Origin: Candidatus Saccharimonadota bacterium
GTDB lineage: Bacteria > Patescibacteriota > Saccharimonadia > Saccharimonadales > Saccharimonadaceae
Assembly (NCBI GenBank): GCA_017431745.1
Contig: JAFRKK010000010.1
Location: 150,749 to 214,748, forward strand
DNA: 64,000 bases
Reading direction: 5' to 3'
The position numbers and the translations under genes are program-made. Under the pieces are notes generated by a model, which worked only from the letters and a program-made list of their open reading frames with translations, was not told where the DNA came from and ran no database searches. The stretch's first letter is position 1. Every line of letters starts with the position of its first letter. Shown here piece after piece: positions 51,020 through 59,804 of the stretch.

Positions 51020-52138
51020 ATGAAAAAAACTAGCTCGCAGAGCAAGGCGTACGTAGCGCCAGTGGGGGTAGCTGCGGTTTTAGGCATGGCCGGGATGGGG
51101 CTAGTGTCGAGCGGGGTTGTGGTAGCGGATACGACTTCGGTGACGGATACTATTAGTGTCACAGTACAGCCGAGCTGTACTTTTAATAGTGTAGAGGATA
51201 AAACTTATACTGGGTCAGCGGCGAACGGTACTGAGGTAGGGAATTTTAACGATTCGGGTGTACATGAACTCAACTTGTTCTGTAATGATAATAATGGTTT
51301 TGTCGTGACGGCGACGCCGTATGATTTGGAAGCATCGGGGATAGAGGATGTGATTGCTTACACAGATAACTATACTCATACTGGTGTGAATAGTATGTGG
51401 ACTGCAGAGATAGCGTCTGATACGGCTGGAGTAACGGTGGCAAGCCCGGTGCCGGTAGGCGGTGGGACGATTGTTTCGTCTGACTCAAGCACGACTGCGG
51501 CAGGGGTGGACTTTACTGCTACCTACAAGGCCTATGTGGGTACTGCAACACCAGCAGGAACTTATACGGGGACGATAGAATATACCTTGACTGCTGCAGG
51601 GACGTCGAATAGCGTAAGCGGCGGTGGTAATGACAATAGTGGTAATGGTGAAAATGGTGATAGTGGCGAAAATGGTGGTCAAGCTAGCGGTGGTGGCGAA
51701 ACCGGTGGTGGCGACAATAGTGGTACAGATTCTGGTAACGATGTAACGGATAATTCCGGCTCAGGCGATACTCCTTCAAATAGTCCACAGAGTGCTGCGC
51801 CGAAAGCATTGAATAATACCTATAATTCATATAGCACGACGAACACCTATAATACGACGAATTATTCGGGTGGTAGTGGTGCCAGTACGCCGGCCTTAGC
51901 AAGCACGCAAGGTGTTACGAATGGAGATAGTGATGGTGATGATTCGGAAGCAAGGAATAGTTATGAAAAGCCACTTGGTGTGACAACTAAAACTGACATG
52001 CCGTCTTCGTCTTCTTCATCATCGTCGAATGAAGGTTCAGGAGTGGATCCATTGCCTTTAATAGCGGCAGGAGCAGCGTTGGCTGTGGCTGGGGTGACGG
52101 CAGTTGCGGTAGCGAAGAGCGATAAGAAAGAGGAATAG
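51020..52138 (+). CDS. Cell-surface protein with N-terminal beta domain, disordered stalk and C-terminal anchor
   Basis: 372 residues. Signal peptide of about 36 residues ending 'VVVADTTS'. Beta domain about 40-190 with 'DTISVTVQPSCTFNSVEDKT' and 'LNLFCNDNNGFVVTATPYDL' (two Cys, likely a disulfide) ending 'TPAGTYTGTIEYTLTAAGT'. Then a Gly/Asn/Ser-rich stalk of ~130 residues and a C-terminal transmembrane helix ('DPLPLIAAGAALAVAGVTAV') with a charged tail. It shares its domain and a leader motif with the next gene. A structural surface fibre or adhesin is likely. Confidence 0.72.
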   Translation: MKKTSSQSKAYVAPVGVAAVLGMAGMGLVSSGVVVADTTSVTDTISVTVQPSCTFNSVEDKTYTGSAANGTEVGNFNDSGVHELNLFCNDNNGFVVTATPYDLEASGIEDVIAYTDNYTHTGVNSMWTAEIASDTAGVTVASPVPVGGGTIVSSDSSTTAAGVDFTATYKAYVGTATPAGTYTGTIEYTLTAAGTSNSVSGGGNDNSGNGENGDSGENGGQASGGGETGGGDNSGTDSGNDVTDNSGSGDTPSNSPQSAAPKALNNTYNSYSTTNTYNTTNYSGGSGASTPALASTQGVTNGDSDGDDSEARNSYEKPLGVTTKTDMPSSSSSSSSNEGSGVDPLPLIAAGAALAVAGVTAVAVAKSDKKEE

Positions 52139-52156
52139 GGTAAAATAAGCTAATGG

Positions 52157-52186
52157 AACTAGGTGGCAAAAGCCACCTAGTTTTTT
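52157..52186 (+). terminator. Rho-independent terminator
   Basis: AACTAGGTGGC-AAAA-GCCACCTAGTT followed by TTTT. Confidence 0.92.
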
Positions 52187-52256
52187 ACTGGCGTTACCCC
52201 TGTTAGGTTGTGGAAAAGTCGGGGTAGGAAAACTTAAAAAAAGTTGAAAAAATTAC

Positions 52257-52313
52257 TTGACTTTTGTTTTCCGCTTATGTAAAATAAGAAATGTTAAAGG
52301 TTCATACATTTAA
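52257..52313 (+). promoter_or_regulatory. Strong promoter and conserved leader motif
   Basis: TTGACT, 17 nt, TAAAAT (52280-52285), the closest to consensus among protein genes here. The leader contains AAAGGTTCATACATTTAA (52296-52313), also found as AAAGGTTATACATTTAA (50985-51001) before the paralogous surface gene, and a CTGCTTTTAGCAG hairpin just before the AAAGGAG site. Confidence 0.75.
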
Positions 52314-52364
52314 CACATAAAAAATATAAAATGTTCTGCTTTTAGCAGAAAGGAGAAAAATAAT

Positions 52365-52973
52365 ATGAAAAAATTAGCAATTGTGGCTTCTTCAGTAGCT
52401 CTCGCAGCGATGCCGGTAGTTGGCGTATTTGCTGCCGATGACTTGGACGTAGTGGATACCATTAAGGTAACAGTGCAGCCTTCTTGTACTTTTAGGGCTT
52501 CTGGTAGCGGTACGCTTGATGCTACATATACGGCTTCTGGTGCAAACGGTGCTACGGTTAATCCATCTACTGGTAGCGAAAATCCAACTAATGTGCATAC
52601 GTTTAACGTATTCTGCAACAACAACAAAGGTTATACTGTAAGTGCTACCGCACAAGATTTAGCCAATATCGATAGTGCTTCGCCGGCGATTGAAGACACG
52701 TTTGCATACAAGGCTAGTTTATCAGGCTTAACTACTACTGGCGGATGGAATGCTGCTATTGCTGGTGTAACTAGCGGTGTTACGGCTGCACAATTGCCAA
52801 ATAGTACAGCTGGTACTGCTACTGGCACTATTATTACCAGGTCTAATAGCACTACCGCAACTGCTGGTGATGCTTGGACGGCGACCTATACCGCTAAGAT
52901 TGGTTCTGAAACCAAGGCTGGTAACTACCAAGGTACGATTACCTATACTTTGGCTGCAACTACTGCTAGCTAA
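52365..52973 (+). CDS. Small secreted surface subunit, paralogue of the 51.0-kb protein
   Basis: 202 residues: signal peptide 'MKKLAIVASSVALAAMPVVG' then VFAADD, followed by a single beta domain with the same landmarks as the previous gene: 'DTIKVTVQPSCTFRASGSGT', 'FNVFCNNNKGYTVSATAQDL' and closing 'TKAGNYQGTITYTLAATTAS'. No anchor. A strong promoter, strong AAAGGAG and codon-simple sequence suggest high expression, as for a pilin-like or surface-layer subunit. Release or assembly by the DUF916-like protein downstream is plausible. Confidence 0.72.
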   Translation: MKKLAIVASSVALAAMPVVGVFAADDLDVVDTIKVTVQPSCTFRASGSGTLDATYTASGANGATVNPSTGSENPTNVHTFNVFCNNNKGYTVSATAQDLANIDSASPAIEDTFAYKASLSGLTTTGGWNAAIAGVTSGVTAAQLPNSTAGTATGTIITRSNSTTATAGDAWTATYTAKIGSETKAGNYQGTITYTLAATTAS

Positions 52974-52990
52974 GTTAGGTAGTGGTTTAG

Positions 52991-53018
52991 AAAATCCTCT
53001 CGGAAACGGGAGGATTTT
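52991..53018 (+). terminator. Rho-independent terminator
   Basis: AAAATCCTCTCG-GAAA-CGGGAGGATTTTTG, directly after the small surface subunit. Confidence 0.9.
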
Positions 53019-53048
53019 TGTGTTATAATAGTAGAAAAGGAGGTAAAA

Positions 53049-53615
53049 TTGAGTAAAAATAACAAACAATATCAATTGTGGATAGGGCTAGGGTTGGTGA
53101 TAGTTGCTATAATACTGATAATGGTATTCGTGATAAATGCGATGAAAGGTAAAGAGTCGGGTAATGTGACGGTTGGCGGAGAAGCCGAGGTGACTGGGTT
53201 GGTGTGTAAGGATACAGTGCTGATACACCCGGCGTTGACTAGTGTGTCGATGAACTCTCGTGCGAATACGGTAACGGCGACTTTTAGAGACGATAAGTTG
53301 TCGTCTATTTCGTTGTTGTATGAGGGTGATTATGGAACAGAGAAGGCTGCAGAATCAGCAGAGGCTTTTGCGAGAGCAGATTACAATGAGATTTTAGTAA
53401 AAAAATATGGTGAGCAGATTGATATTTTTTCGGTAAATTTCTCGGTGAATGGAACAAAAATGCAAATGGTGCAGACGGCGCGAGATATCAGTAAGATAAA
53501 TAGTAATACGGTGACGTATTTCTTGCTGGATCAGGGTACGAGTATAGCGAAGACGCTAGAAGGATTAAAAAGGCAATACGAAACAAAGGGGTTTGCTTGC
53601 GAAATATCTAACTAG
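53049..53615 (+). CDS. Membrane-anchored hypothetical protein
   Basis: 188 residues from a TTG start with AAAGGAGG 5 nt upstream and a TATAAT -10 near 53024. N-terminal transmembrane helix 'IGLGLVIVAIILIMVFVINA', then an outer domain with 'TVGGEAEVTGLVCKDTVLIH' and 'YFLLDQGTSIAKTLEGLKRQ' and a C-terminal 'GFACEISN'. Two Cys could pair. Family not recognised; layout matches the small anchored proteins of the hydrolase operon (34.9-36.2 kb). It precedes the DUF916-like gene and is probably co-transcribed. Confidence 0.6.
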   Translation: MSKNNKQYQLWIGLGLVIVAIILIMVFVINAMKGKESGNVTVGGEAEVTGLVCKDTVLIHPALTSVSMNSRANTVTATFRDDKLSSISLLYEGDYGTEKAAESAEAFARADYNEILVKKYGEQIDIFSVNFSVNGTKMQMVQTARDISKINSNTVTYFLLDQGTSIAKTLEGLKRQYETKGFACEISN

Positions 53616-53649
53616 GTGTATAATGTATAATATTATTAAAGGAGGTATA

Positions 53650-54648
53650 ATGGCAAAATGTAAAAAAATACTAGCTGGTTTAGTGGGTGCGGTGATGATG
53701 CTTGTGAGTGTGATAGTACCTTATGGAGCAGCGTCAGCTTTTGTAGTATCACCACAGGATCAGGAATATGTCTTGTCGCCAGGACAGTCAGTGACTGGGG
53801 AAGTGGAGGTGGTAAATCCGAGCGATGCGGGAGGAAAGTTCTATTATGTGGCAGAGGTGGTGCCGTTTTCGGTAAGCAATGACGGGAAGTATGATCCGAA
53901 TTTTGATGCCAGGAATGATTATACAGATATTGTAAACTGGGTGACTATGTCGGACAATGACGAATCGGATGTGGAGGAAGTGCATGGAGTGTTGGAGCCT
54001 GGGGAGACGGGAAATGTGCATTACACAATAACAGTACCAAAAGATGCTAGAGGGGGTGGACAATATTTTGCAGTGCGAGTAAAGAATGATGTAGAAGCGA
54101 CGCAGAAGGCGAATGGAGATGATACGGTGGTGATTAAAGAGGTGGTGGGGATTGCTTCGTTGGTTTTTGTTGAGGTGTCAGGCGATATTATTGTAAAAGG
54201 CGAAATAACGGATAATAATATACCGTCGTTCTTCTTAGCTCCGCCAATTACAACATCTTTCGTAGTGAAGAATGAGGGGAATACGCATGCGAAGATAAGT
54301 TATGCTCTACAAGTGTTTCCATTGTTCTCAGATGAAGAAGTCTATACGACTGAAGAGGATATGAGTTCGAGTTATGTTTTACCTGGTGTGTCGCGGGTGA
54401 TTACACAGATTTGGGAGAATACGCCACAGATAGGGATATTCAGGGTGCGGCAGACGGTTTATTACAATTCGACAGATAGTGAGCCGAGCGTGACGGAGAA
54501 GATGGTGATTGTGTGCCCGGTGTGGCTACTGTTTGTAATCTTCTTCTTAATCGCAGCGCTGATTATTTGGATTGTGATGCGAGTGAAAGCGCGGGGTAAA
54601 AAGAGCGAAAAGAGCGAGAAGAAGTCGGAGAAAAAATCAGAAGAATAG
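53650..54648 (+). CDS. DUF916/WxL-interacting-like surface protein
   Basis: 332 residues. Signal peptide ('LVGAVMMLVSVIVPYGAASA'), a first Ig-like domain with 'YVLSPGQSVTGEVEVVNPSD' and 'VLEPGETGNVHYTITVPKDA', then 'RGGGQYFAVRVKN', a second Ig-like domain ('PITTSFVVKNEGNTHAKISY'), a C-terminal transmembrane helix ('WLLFVIFFLIAALIIWIVMR') and a KSEKKSE-rich cytoplasmic tail. The layout matches DUF916 proteins that accompany WxL surface proteins of Firmicutes. ATG at 53650 has AAAGGAGG. Likely an anchoring partner for the surface subunits upstream. Confidence 0.7.
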   Translation: MAKCKKILAGLVGAVMMLVSVIVPYGAASAFVVSPQDQEYVLSPGQSVTGEVEVVNPSDAGGKFYYVAEVVPFSVSNDGKYDPNFDARNDYTDIVNWVTMSDNDESDVEEVHGVLEPGETGNVHYTITVPKDARGGGQYFAVRVKNDVEATQKANGDDTVVIKEVVGIASLVFVEVSGDIIVKGEITDNNIPSFFLAPPITTSFVVKNEGNTHAKISYALQVFPLFSDEEVYTTEEDMSSSYVLPGVSRVITQIWENTPQIGIFRVRQTVYYNSTDSEPSVTEKMVIVCPVWLLFVIFFLIAALIIWIVMRVKARGKKSEKSEKKSEKKSEE

Positions 54649-54672
54649 TACATATTATACTACCCGGTAAAT

Positions 54673-54702
54673 AACTACCGCCTCAAAAGAGGCGGTAGTT
54701 TT
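54673..54702 (+). terminator. Rho-independent terminator
   Basis: AACTACCGCCTC-AAAA-GAGGCGGTAGTT followed by TT; closes the surface-protein group. Confidence 0.88.
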
Positions 54703-54716
54703 ATGAGGGATTGGTC

Positions 54717-54746
54717 TTGATTTGTAACACGTATGTGTGTTACAAT
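54717..54746 (+). promoter_or_regulatory. Promoter with embedded operator of the STAND gene
   Basis: TTGATT (54717-54722), 18 nt, TACAAT (54741-54746). The perfect inverted repeat TGTAACAC-GTATGT-GTGTTACA (54723-54744) fills the spacer and enters the -10 box. ATG is 7 nt after the -10. The gene itself begins with an XRE helix-turn-helix, so autorepression is the simplest reading. Confidence 0.72.
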
Positions 54747-54753
54747 AGTTGGT

Positions 54754-57700
54754 ATGGAAAGAAAATATCATAAAGAAATACGCATAGCACGAAAGGAAAA
54801 AGGGTGGACACAAAAAGATTTAGCAGTTGAGCTTGGGACTACGCAGCAGAATGTTGGAAGGTGGGAGAAAGGCACAATGCCAAGTATTAAATGGAGGAAT
54901 AGTTTAAAGAGGGTGCTTGGTGTAAATTTTGAAGAGGATGATATGGGTATAGAAGCTGGGGATTTAGTTTGTCGACCTTTAAGGTCGTTGCCGTTGATGA
55001 GTCTAAACGAATATGATTTTGAAAACTTTATGGCTGACATATTAAGTCATATGGGTGAAGATTATATAGTATATGGCGTGAGAGGAGATAAACAGGACGG
55101 CTTAGATGTTGTCCCTGTGAATGGCGTAGAGACAGTGGTGCAATGTAAACGCGTGAGAAAGTTTGGTGAAGCTGAGGCGAGGGCAATTGTTGATGAGTAT
55201 AATAAAGGCGAGGTTATTGCTAAAAGGAAGATTTTGGCAATAACAGTACGGCCGGCGGTGAGGGCGATAAGACTATTGAAGAAAACTGGCTGGGAGATAT
55301 GGACTCCGGATGTAATTACGCGAAAAGTGCGGTACGAGCTAACCGATAATCGGAAACGTGGATTAGTTAAAGATTATTTTAGCGACATTGATATTGTGCT
55401 TAGAGAATGTTTAGGGCTTGAATCTGATTCGTGTTTTGTGGAAATTTTAAGGCATTTTGAAAACATCAAAGATGGGCTGATTGAATACGATAATACATAT
55501 CAGCCTATTGCTGGAGATCTATTGAGTGAGATGGCAGATTACTTGAATGATGATGTATCTAGGGTGATTGTGTTGTCTGGGGTTGGTGGCGTTGGTAAGA
55601 CTAGAAGACTAAAAGAGGTAGCAAAGTTGGTAGATAGAGAGATGTTGTTGCTCAAAGATAGTCAGGATTATTCCGGTAAAGACTTGGCGAAGGCTTTAAG
55701 GAATAAATCTATAGTCGTGATTGATGATGCGCATAAGGTGCCAGGAAGTATGTTTAACGGGGTGTTAACTGAGTACGTTGAACAAAAAATAAATGGGAAG
55801 AAGATGGTAGTAACTACTAGGAAGCATGCAAAGGAGTATGTGCTTGAAGTGATTCGGAAGTCTGGAATTTCTGAAGACGCAATTGTAGAATATGACATTG
55901 ATCCTCTGAAGGATAAAGATGCGTTTTGCTTGGCGTCTTCTATAATAGGTGAGGATAATGCTTTCTTGGGACAATTAGTTAAGGTATCTGGCGGGAATGC
56001 ATTATTGATTACTATGGGTGGGAAGTTGTTGAACGAAAGAGGGGCTATCCCAGCGAAGCTTTTGAATGAAGGTGATGGCAAACGATTCATCAGGAGTATT
56101 TTTAAAACATATCTAGATGAGGGGTTTATTAGTGAGAAAGAAAAAAGTGTTGCTCAGCTGATGATGGGAGTTTTATCCGTGATACAACCGTGCACAAGTC
56201 GGCAATTGTTTGAGATATCGCAGAGGATGTTTGGCGACAATTATAGTAATGTTGAAATTCGTAGAGTAATTGGTAAGTTGATTGAGTTTGGATTGATAAG
56301 GGAAGCAAATAATAAAGTATGGGTATCCCCGGATTTGTTGGCAGATTATGAATGTGAAGCTATGCTTTTGAACGATGGGAGAGACAATGGAACGTTAGAC
56401 GAAATATTAGATTCGTTGTTGGGCGGCAATATTGATTTGTTTTGTAATATTCTGCAAAATGTGTGTCAATTAGATTGGCGTATGAAAATGTTAGATGGTT
56501 CGAAGTTGCTGAAACGGAAATTGTGGGCACGATTTCAAGAAATGATCTTGCGGGCTGATACTGGCAGCAGAATGGAATTAGTTGACACGTTAAGAGAGGT
56601 GGCATATTTTAGTCCTGATGATGCTTTGGCGACGGTGGATTTAATTATAAAGAATCCGGCTACGGTGGAGTCGAAAAGATATGATGGTGAGACGATTACC
56701 AACGATGCCGTTGAAGATAAAATAGCGAAGGTATTGTTACCGATCTCGTATAATGAAGAATACTTAAGGACTGTGTTAGACGAAATAGTTGAAATTGCAA
56801 AAATGAGGCGGATAAATGGAAGTAGATGCAAGGATTTTTTGGATGCCATAAAAGAAATTGCGAGATATGAAATTTATAAACCAGTTACATATACTGAGCA
56901 GGTAATAGAATATGTATTAGATAGAGGTTTTGAAATCGATTTTCCGTTTGAGGCGTATGATATTTTGGAAGAATGTCTAAAAACGAGTGGGAGTTCCATG
57001 TTGCCGCGCGGAAAGATTAGCATGGAAATACGGCAGTTTAAGGTGAAGTTGAAGGCGGTGCAAGAGTTTAGACGAAAAATAATAAAGCGTATGATAAAAG
57101 ACATTAATGGAAATAATAAAAAGTTGGCGATTTTGGCAGCTGGTTTGATACAGACATCCTTGAACGTTGTAGATGATGATGAATGGAAGACTGAGAGGAT
57201 TTGGATATTAAAGCAATTTTATAATGATTTGAAATATGATAAACTTAGCCCTGTTTTGGCAGCGATAGTAAGAGCGAAACTGAACTTTATGCTCAGCGAT
57301 ACTGTTGAGGCTAGGGATATAGTTAGAAAAATCCCCGTGAGCCTAGATAATGAATTGGCGAGGAGTATAGTCGATGCTTGGGGACATAGTACTTTTTATG
57401 GTGATGGATATGAGATTAGTCATGCCAGGTATACTGAATGGCTAAAATCTTTGGCAATTAAGTTAGTTGAGGCCTATAGTTGTTCAGAGATTGTGGACAA
57501 GGCATGTGGTTTTTTGGTTGATTTGAGATATCACAGTAGTAATGTCGGAGAGGAATATGCTGCTAATATATTTCGGGCTTTAAGTGATGCATCGGAGACG
57601 TTTTGTGTGGATTTCATAAATACGATTATAGATGAGAAGAAATTTGAAGGATTAATCGGGAATTCTCTAATAAGTTTAGTAGTGGTGCACGGTAGGGTTG

Positions 57701-58737
57701 AGGAAGCAATGAGAGTGACTAAAAATGTGTTGACGATGGATAGCGCAATAATTTTACAGTCAGTAGCACAATTTTTAATTATTAGCATTGACGTCTTGCC
57801 ATTGGAATGGGTCGCTAATGTGTTTAAGGTGTTGCTGAAAAACGAAGACGTTACTGTTCGGCAGGGAGCAATTGGTGCATTAAGGTTGTTACCAAAGCAG
57901 TATTATAATTTAGCGGCTGGTTTAGTTAATGCTATTGATATTGCGCCGGGGGATCAGGAATTATTATGCGCGATAGAAGAGATTTTAAATCCGGAATATG
58001 GGGCTATGGATGTACGGGAATTATCGAAGGGCATGCGGCAAAAAATTAAGGAGGCGTTAATCTATAGATCGGATTTAGGGTATGCCGAAATTGGTTTTAT
58101 ACAAAGTGTGGTGGGAGATTACCCAAGGGAAGTTATAGATTTGATGATAGAAAGATGTAAAAAATACGATGAATGTGATGGCGATAGATGGAGCGAGCGG
58201 TACTCCCCTGTCCCGTATAGTGGGGCTTTAAAGGTTGAGGAAAACATTTTACGTATGGCTATAAGTGCCATTATAACTAATTCGTCAAAGCTGACGGATA
58301 GCATTCATTTTTTCGGGACGAGGTTAGTAAGATTTTTTGGAGGCAATCAAGAAGAGATGATTAAATGCGTATTAGATATTTTGCCTAAAATTGATGATGC
58401 TGGTATAGCAAAAATGCTTTTGAAAGCGTTGCCATTAACTGTTTTGTGGGATAAGGATATTATTGATCGCATAGTAGTTTCCGTGATCGATAAGATGCCT
58501 TCTGGTGTCTTGGTAGATAGTTTGTTTGGACTAATTTTTGATGATAGTGGCGGAGCGCACGCACGCACAATTGGTGTGCCTGGTAGTTTCGAAATGAGCC
58601 TAAAGGATAATTCCGAGAAGATGCTAGAAAAGTGTGATGATGTAATGTTGAAGAGTTTGTATTTAAAAATTCATAAATACGCTACTTATGAATTGGAAAG
58701 ACAGAGGAAAGATGATGAAGACTTAATGAGGGTATGA
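54754..58737 (+). CDS. HTH-Mrr-STAND NTPase protein (probable antiphage effector)
   Basis: 1327 residues. Residues about 5-62: XRE HTH ('KEIRIARKEKGWTQKDLAVE', 'TTQQNVGRWEKGTMPS'). About 85-200: Mrr-type restriction endonuclease fold ('YDFENFMADILSHMGEDYIV', then 'QDGLDVVPVNGVETVVQCKR' with the Asp and QxK). About 255-560: STAND-like NTPase with Walker A 'VLSGVGGVGKTRRLKEVAKL' and Walker B 'KSIVVIDDAHKVPG', followed by winged-helix-like segments. The remaining ~760 residues are helical repeats, probably the sensor. STAND proteins with nuclease heads act as abortive-infection defences. Alone in its operon, with its own operator. Confidence 0.8.
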   Translation: MERKYHKEIRIARKEKGWTQKDLAVELGTTQQNVGRWEKGTMPSIKWRNSLKRVLGVNFEEDDMGIEAGDLVCRPLRSLPLMSLNEYDFENFMADILSHMGEDYIVYGVRGDKQDGLDVVPVNGVETVVQCKRVRKFGEAEARAIVDEYNKGEVIAKRKILAITVRPAVRAIRLLKKTGWEIWTPDVITRKVRYELTDNRKRGLVKDYFSDIDIVLRECLGLESDSCFVEILRHFENIKDGLIEYDNTYQPIAGDLLSEMADYLNDDVSRVIVLSGVGGVGKTRRLKEVAKLVDREMLLLKDSQDYSGKDLAKALRNKSIVVIDDAHKVPGSMFNGVLTEYVEQKINGKKMVVTTRKHAKEYVLEVIRKSGISEDAIVEYDIDPLKDKDAFCLASSIIGEDNAFLGQLVKVSGGNALLITMGGKLLNERGAIPAKLLNEGDGKRFIRSIFKTYLDEGFISEKEKSVAQLMMGVLSVIQPCTSRQLFEISQRMFGDNYSNVEIRRVIGKLIEFGLIREANNKVWVSPDLLADYECEAMLLNDGRDNGTLDEILDSLLGGNIDLFCNILQNVCQLDWRMKMLDGSKLLKRKLWARFQEMILRADTGSRMELVDTLREVAYFSPDDALATVDLIIKNPATVESKRYDGETITNDAVEDKIAKVLLPISYNEEYLRTVLDEIVEIAKMRRINGSRCKDFLDAIKEIARYEIYKPVTYTEQVIEYVLDRGFEIDFPFEAYDILEECLKTSGSSMLPRGKISMEIRQFKVKLKAVQEFRRKIIKRMIKDINGNNKKLAILAAGLIQTSLNVVDDDEWKTERIWILKQFYNDLKYDKLSPVLAAIVRAKLNFMLSDTVEARDIVRKIPVSLDNELARSIVDAWGHSTFYGDGYEISHARYTEWLKSLAIKLVEAYSCSEIVDKACGFLVDLRYHSSNVGEEYAANIFRALSDASETFCVDFINTIIDEKKFEGLIGNSLISLVVVHGRVEEAMRVTKNVLTMDSAIILQSVAQFLIISIDVLPLEWVANVFKVLLKNEDVTVRQGAIGALRLLPKQYYNLAAGLVNAIDIAPGDQELLCAIEEILNPEYGAMDVRELSKGMRQKIKEALIYRSDLGYAEIGFIQSVVGDYPREVIDLMIERCKKYDECDGDRWSERYSPVPYSGALKVEENILRMAISAIITNSSKLTDSIHFFGTRLVRFFGGNQEEMIKCVLDILPKIDDAGIAKMLLKALPLTVLWDKDIIDRIVVSVIDKMPSGVLVDSLFGLIFDDSGGAHARTIGVPGSFEMSLKDNSEKMLEKCDDVMLKSLYLKIHKYATYELERQRKDDEDLMRV

Positions 58738-58765
58738 AAACAAAAATGGTATTTGGGGTTAATTA

Positions 58766-58800
58766 TATTTTTTGAGTTCCTGACTTTAGGAATTCAAAAA
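58766..58800. promoter_or_regulatory. Inverted repeat upstream of dinD
   Basis: TTTTTTGAGTTCCT and AGGAATTCAAAAAA form a 14-bp stem with one mismatch around GACTT. T-runs are on the 5' side and A-runs on the 3' side, so it is not a typical terminator. TATAAT follows at 58808-58813. It is a candidate operator for a damage-response regulator. Confidence 0.5.
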
Positions 58801-58841
58801 AACATGTTATAATATGTAGAGATAAAAGTGGAGATCAAAAT

Positions 58842-59690
58842 ATGAAAAGAGAAAGAATAAGCATTATAAAACAAGATTTTGATAGTATTGTCAAAACTGA
58901 ACAAGGGGTGGAATATTGGACAGCAAGAGAGCTGATGTCGCGTTTAGGCTATGATAAGTGGGAAAACTTTGAGAGTGTCATAAAGCGTGCAATTGAATCT
59001 TGTGCTACCTCAGGAGTTAATCCAGATGACCATTTCAGAAAAGTAATGGAAATTGCCATGACAGGAAAGAACACGCCGAGGGAAAGAACTGATTACCTCT
59101 TGACTCGTTACGCCTGTTATTTGATTGCACAGAATGGTGATCCAAAGAAAGAGGAAATTGCTTTTGCGCAGGGCTATTTTGCCGTTCAGACTCGGAAACA
59201 AGAGCTCATAGAGGAAAGAATTAGTTACATAGAACGGATGGAGGCGCGTGGTAAGTTGCGCGAGTCTGAGAAGCGACTTTCAAAAAATATTTATGAGCGG
59301 GGTGTAGATGATGCTGGGTTTGCCAGGGTTCGTTCAAAGGGTGATACAGCTTTGTTTGGTGGACTCTCTACCCAACAGATGAAAGATAGGCTAGGCATAA
59401 AAAGCAAACGTCCGTTGGCGGATTTTTTACCAACATTGACTATCACGGCGAAAAATCTTGCAACCGAAATGACTAATTACAACGTAGAGGAAAATAATAT
59501 TCAGGGGGAGTATGCGATTACTGGTGAACATGTACAGAACAACGCGACCATTCGTAAAATGTTAGGGGAACGTGGTATTAAACCGGAGGAATTGCCGCCG
59601 TCGGAAGATATTAAAAAGCTCGAACGTAAGGCGAAGGCTGAAGATAAGAAAGTTGTTGTTAAATCTGGAAAATTGCCAAAGGCTAAATAG
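58842..59690 (+). CDS. dinD: DinD-like DNA-damage-inducible protein
   Basis: 282 residues. 'YWTARELMSRLGYDKWENFE' and 'RAIESCATSGVNPDDHFRKV' form a BRO-N-like domain, followed by the DinD hallmark 'RTDYLLTRYACYLIAQNGDP' and 'EEIAFAQGYFAVQTRKQELI'. The C-terminal half is helical with 'GDTALFGGLSTQQMKDRLGI' and a Lys-rich tail. E. coli DinD is LexA-controlled and inhibits RecA-mediated strand exchange. The length and order match the family. A GTGGAGATC site precedes ATG. It opens a stress-related cluster. Confidence 0.88.
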   Translation: MKRERISIIKQDFDSIVKTEQGVEYWTARELMSRLGYDKWENFESVIKRAIESCATSGVNPDDHFRKVMEIAMTGKNTPRERTDYLLTRYACYLIAQNGDPKKEEIAFAQGYFAVQTRKQELIEERISYIERMEARGKLRESEKRLSKNIYERGVDDAGFARVRSKGDTALFGGLSTQQMKDRLGIKSKRPLADFLPTLTITAKNLATEMTNYNVEENNIQGEYAITGEHVQNNATIRKMLGERGIKPEELPPSEDIKKLERKAKAEDKKVVVKSGKLPKAK

Positions 59691-59765
59691 TATAGGGCTA
59701 TACTGTGTTTAGTACGTTAGGTATAGCGTATATTTTATATAAACATAAATTTTTATAAAAAACTA

Positions 59766-59794
59766 TTGACTTTTAGGTGTTAAATCTTTATAAT
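59766..59794 (+). promoter_or_regulatory. Consensus promoter of the structured ncRNA
   Basis: TTGACT (59766-59771), 17 nt, TATAAT (59789-59794). The best sigma-70-like promoter in the window; transcription is expected to start at about 59801, four nt before the closing helix of the RNA. Confidence 0.85.
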
Positions 59795-59804
59795 GGAAAT
59801 ATAG

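Noticed and set aside
54462..54653. Several long reading frames antisense to surface-protein and ribosomal genes
   Set aside because: They lack start-site signals and recognisable domains and are explained by the codon bias of the genes on the other strand.
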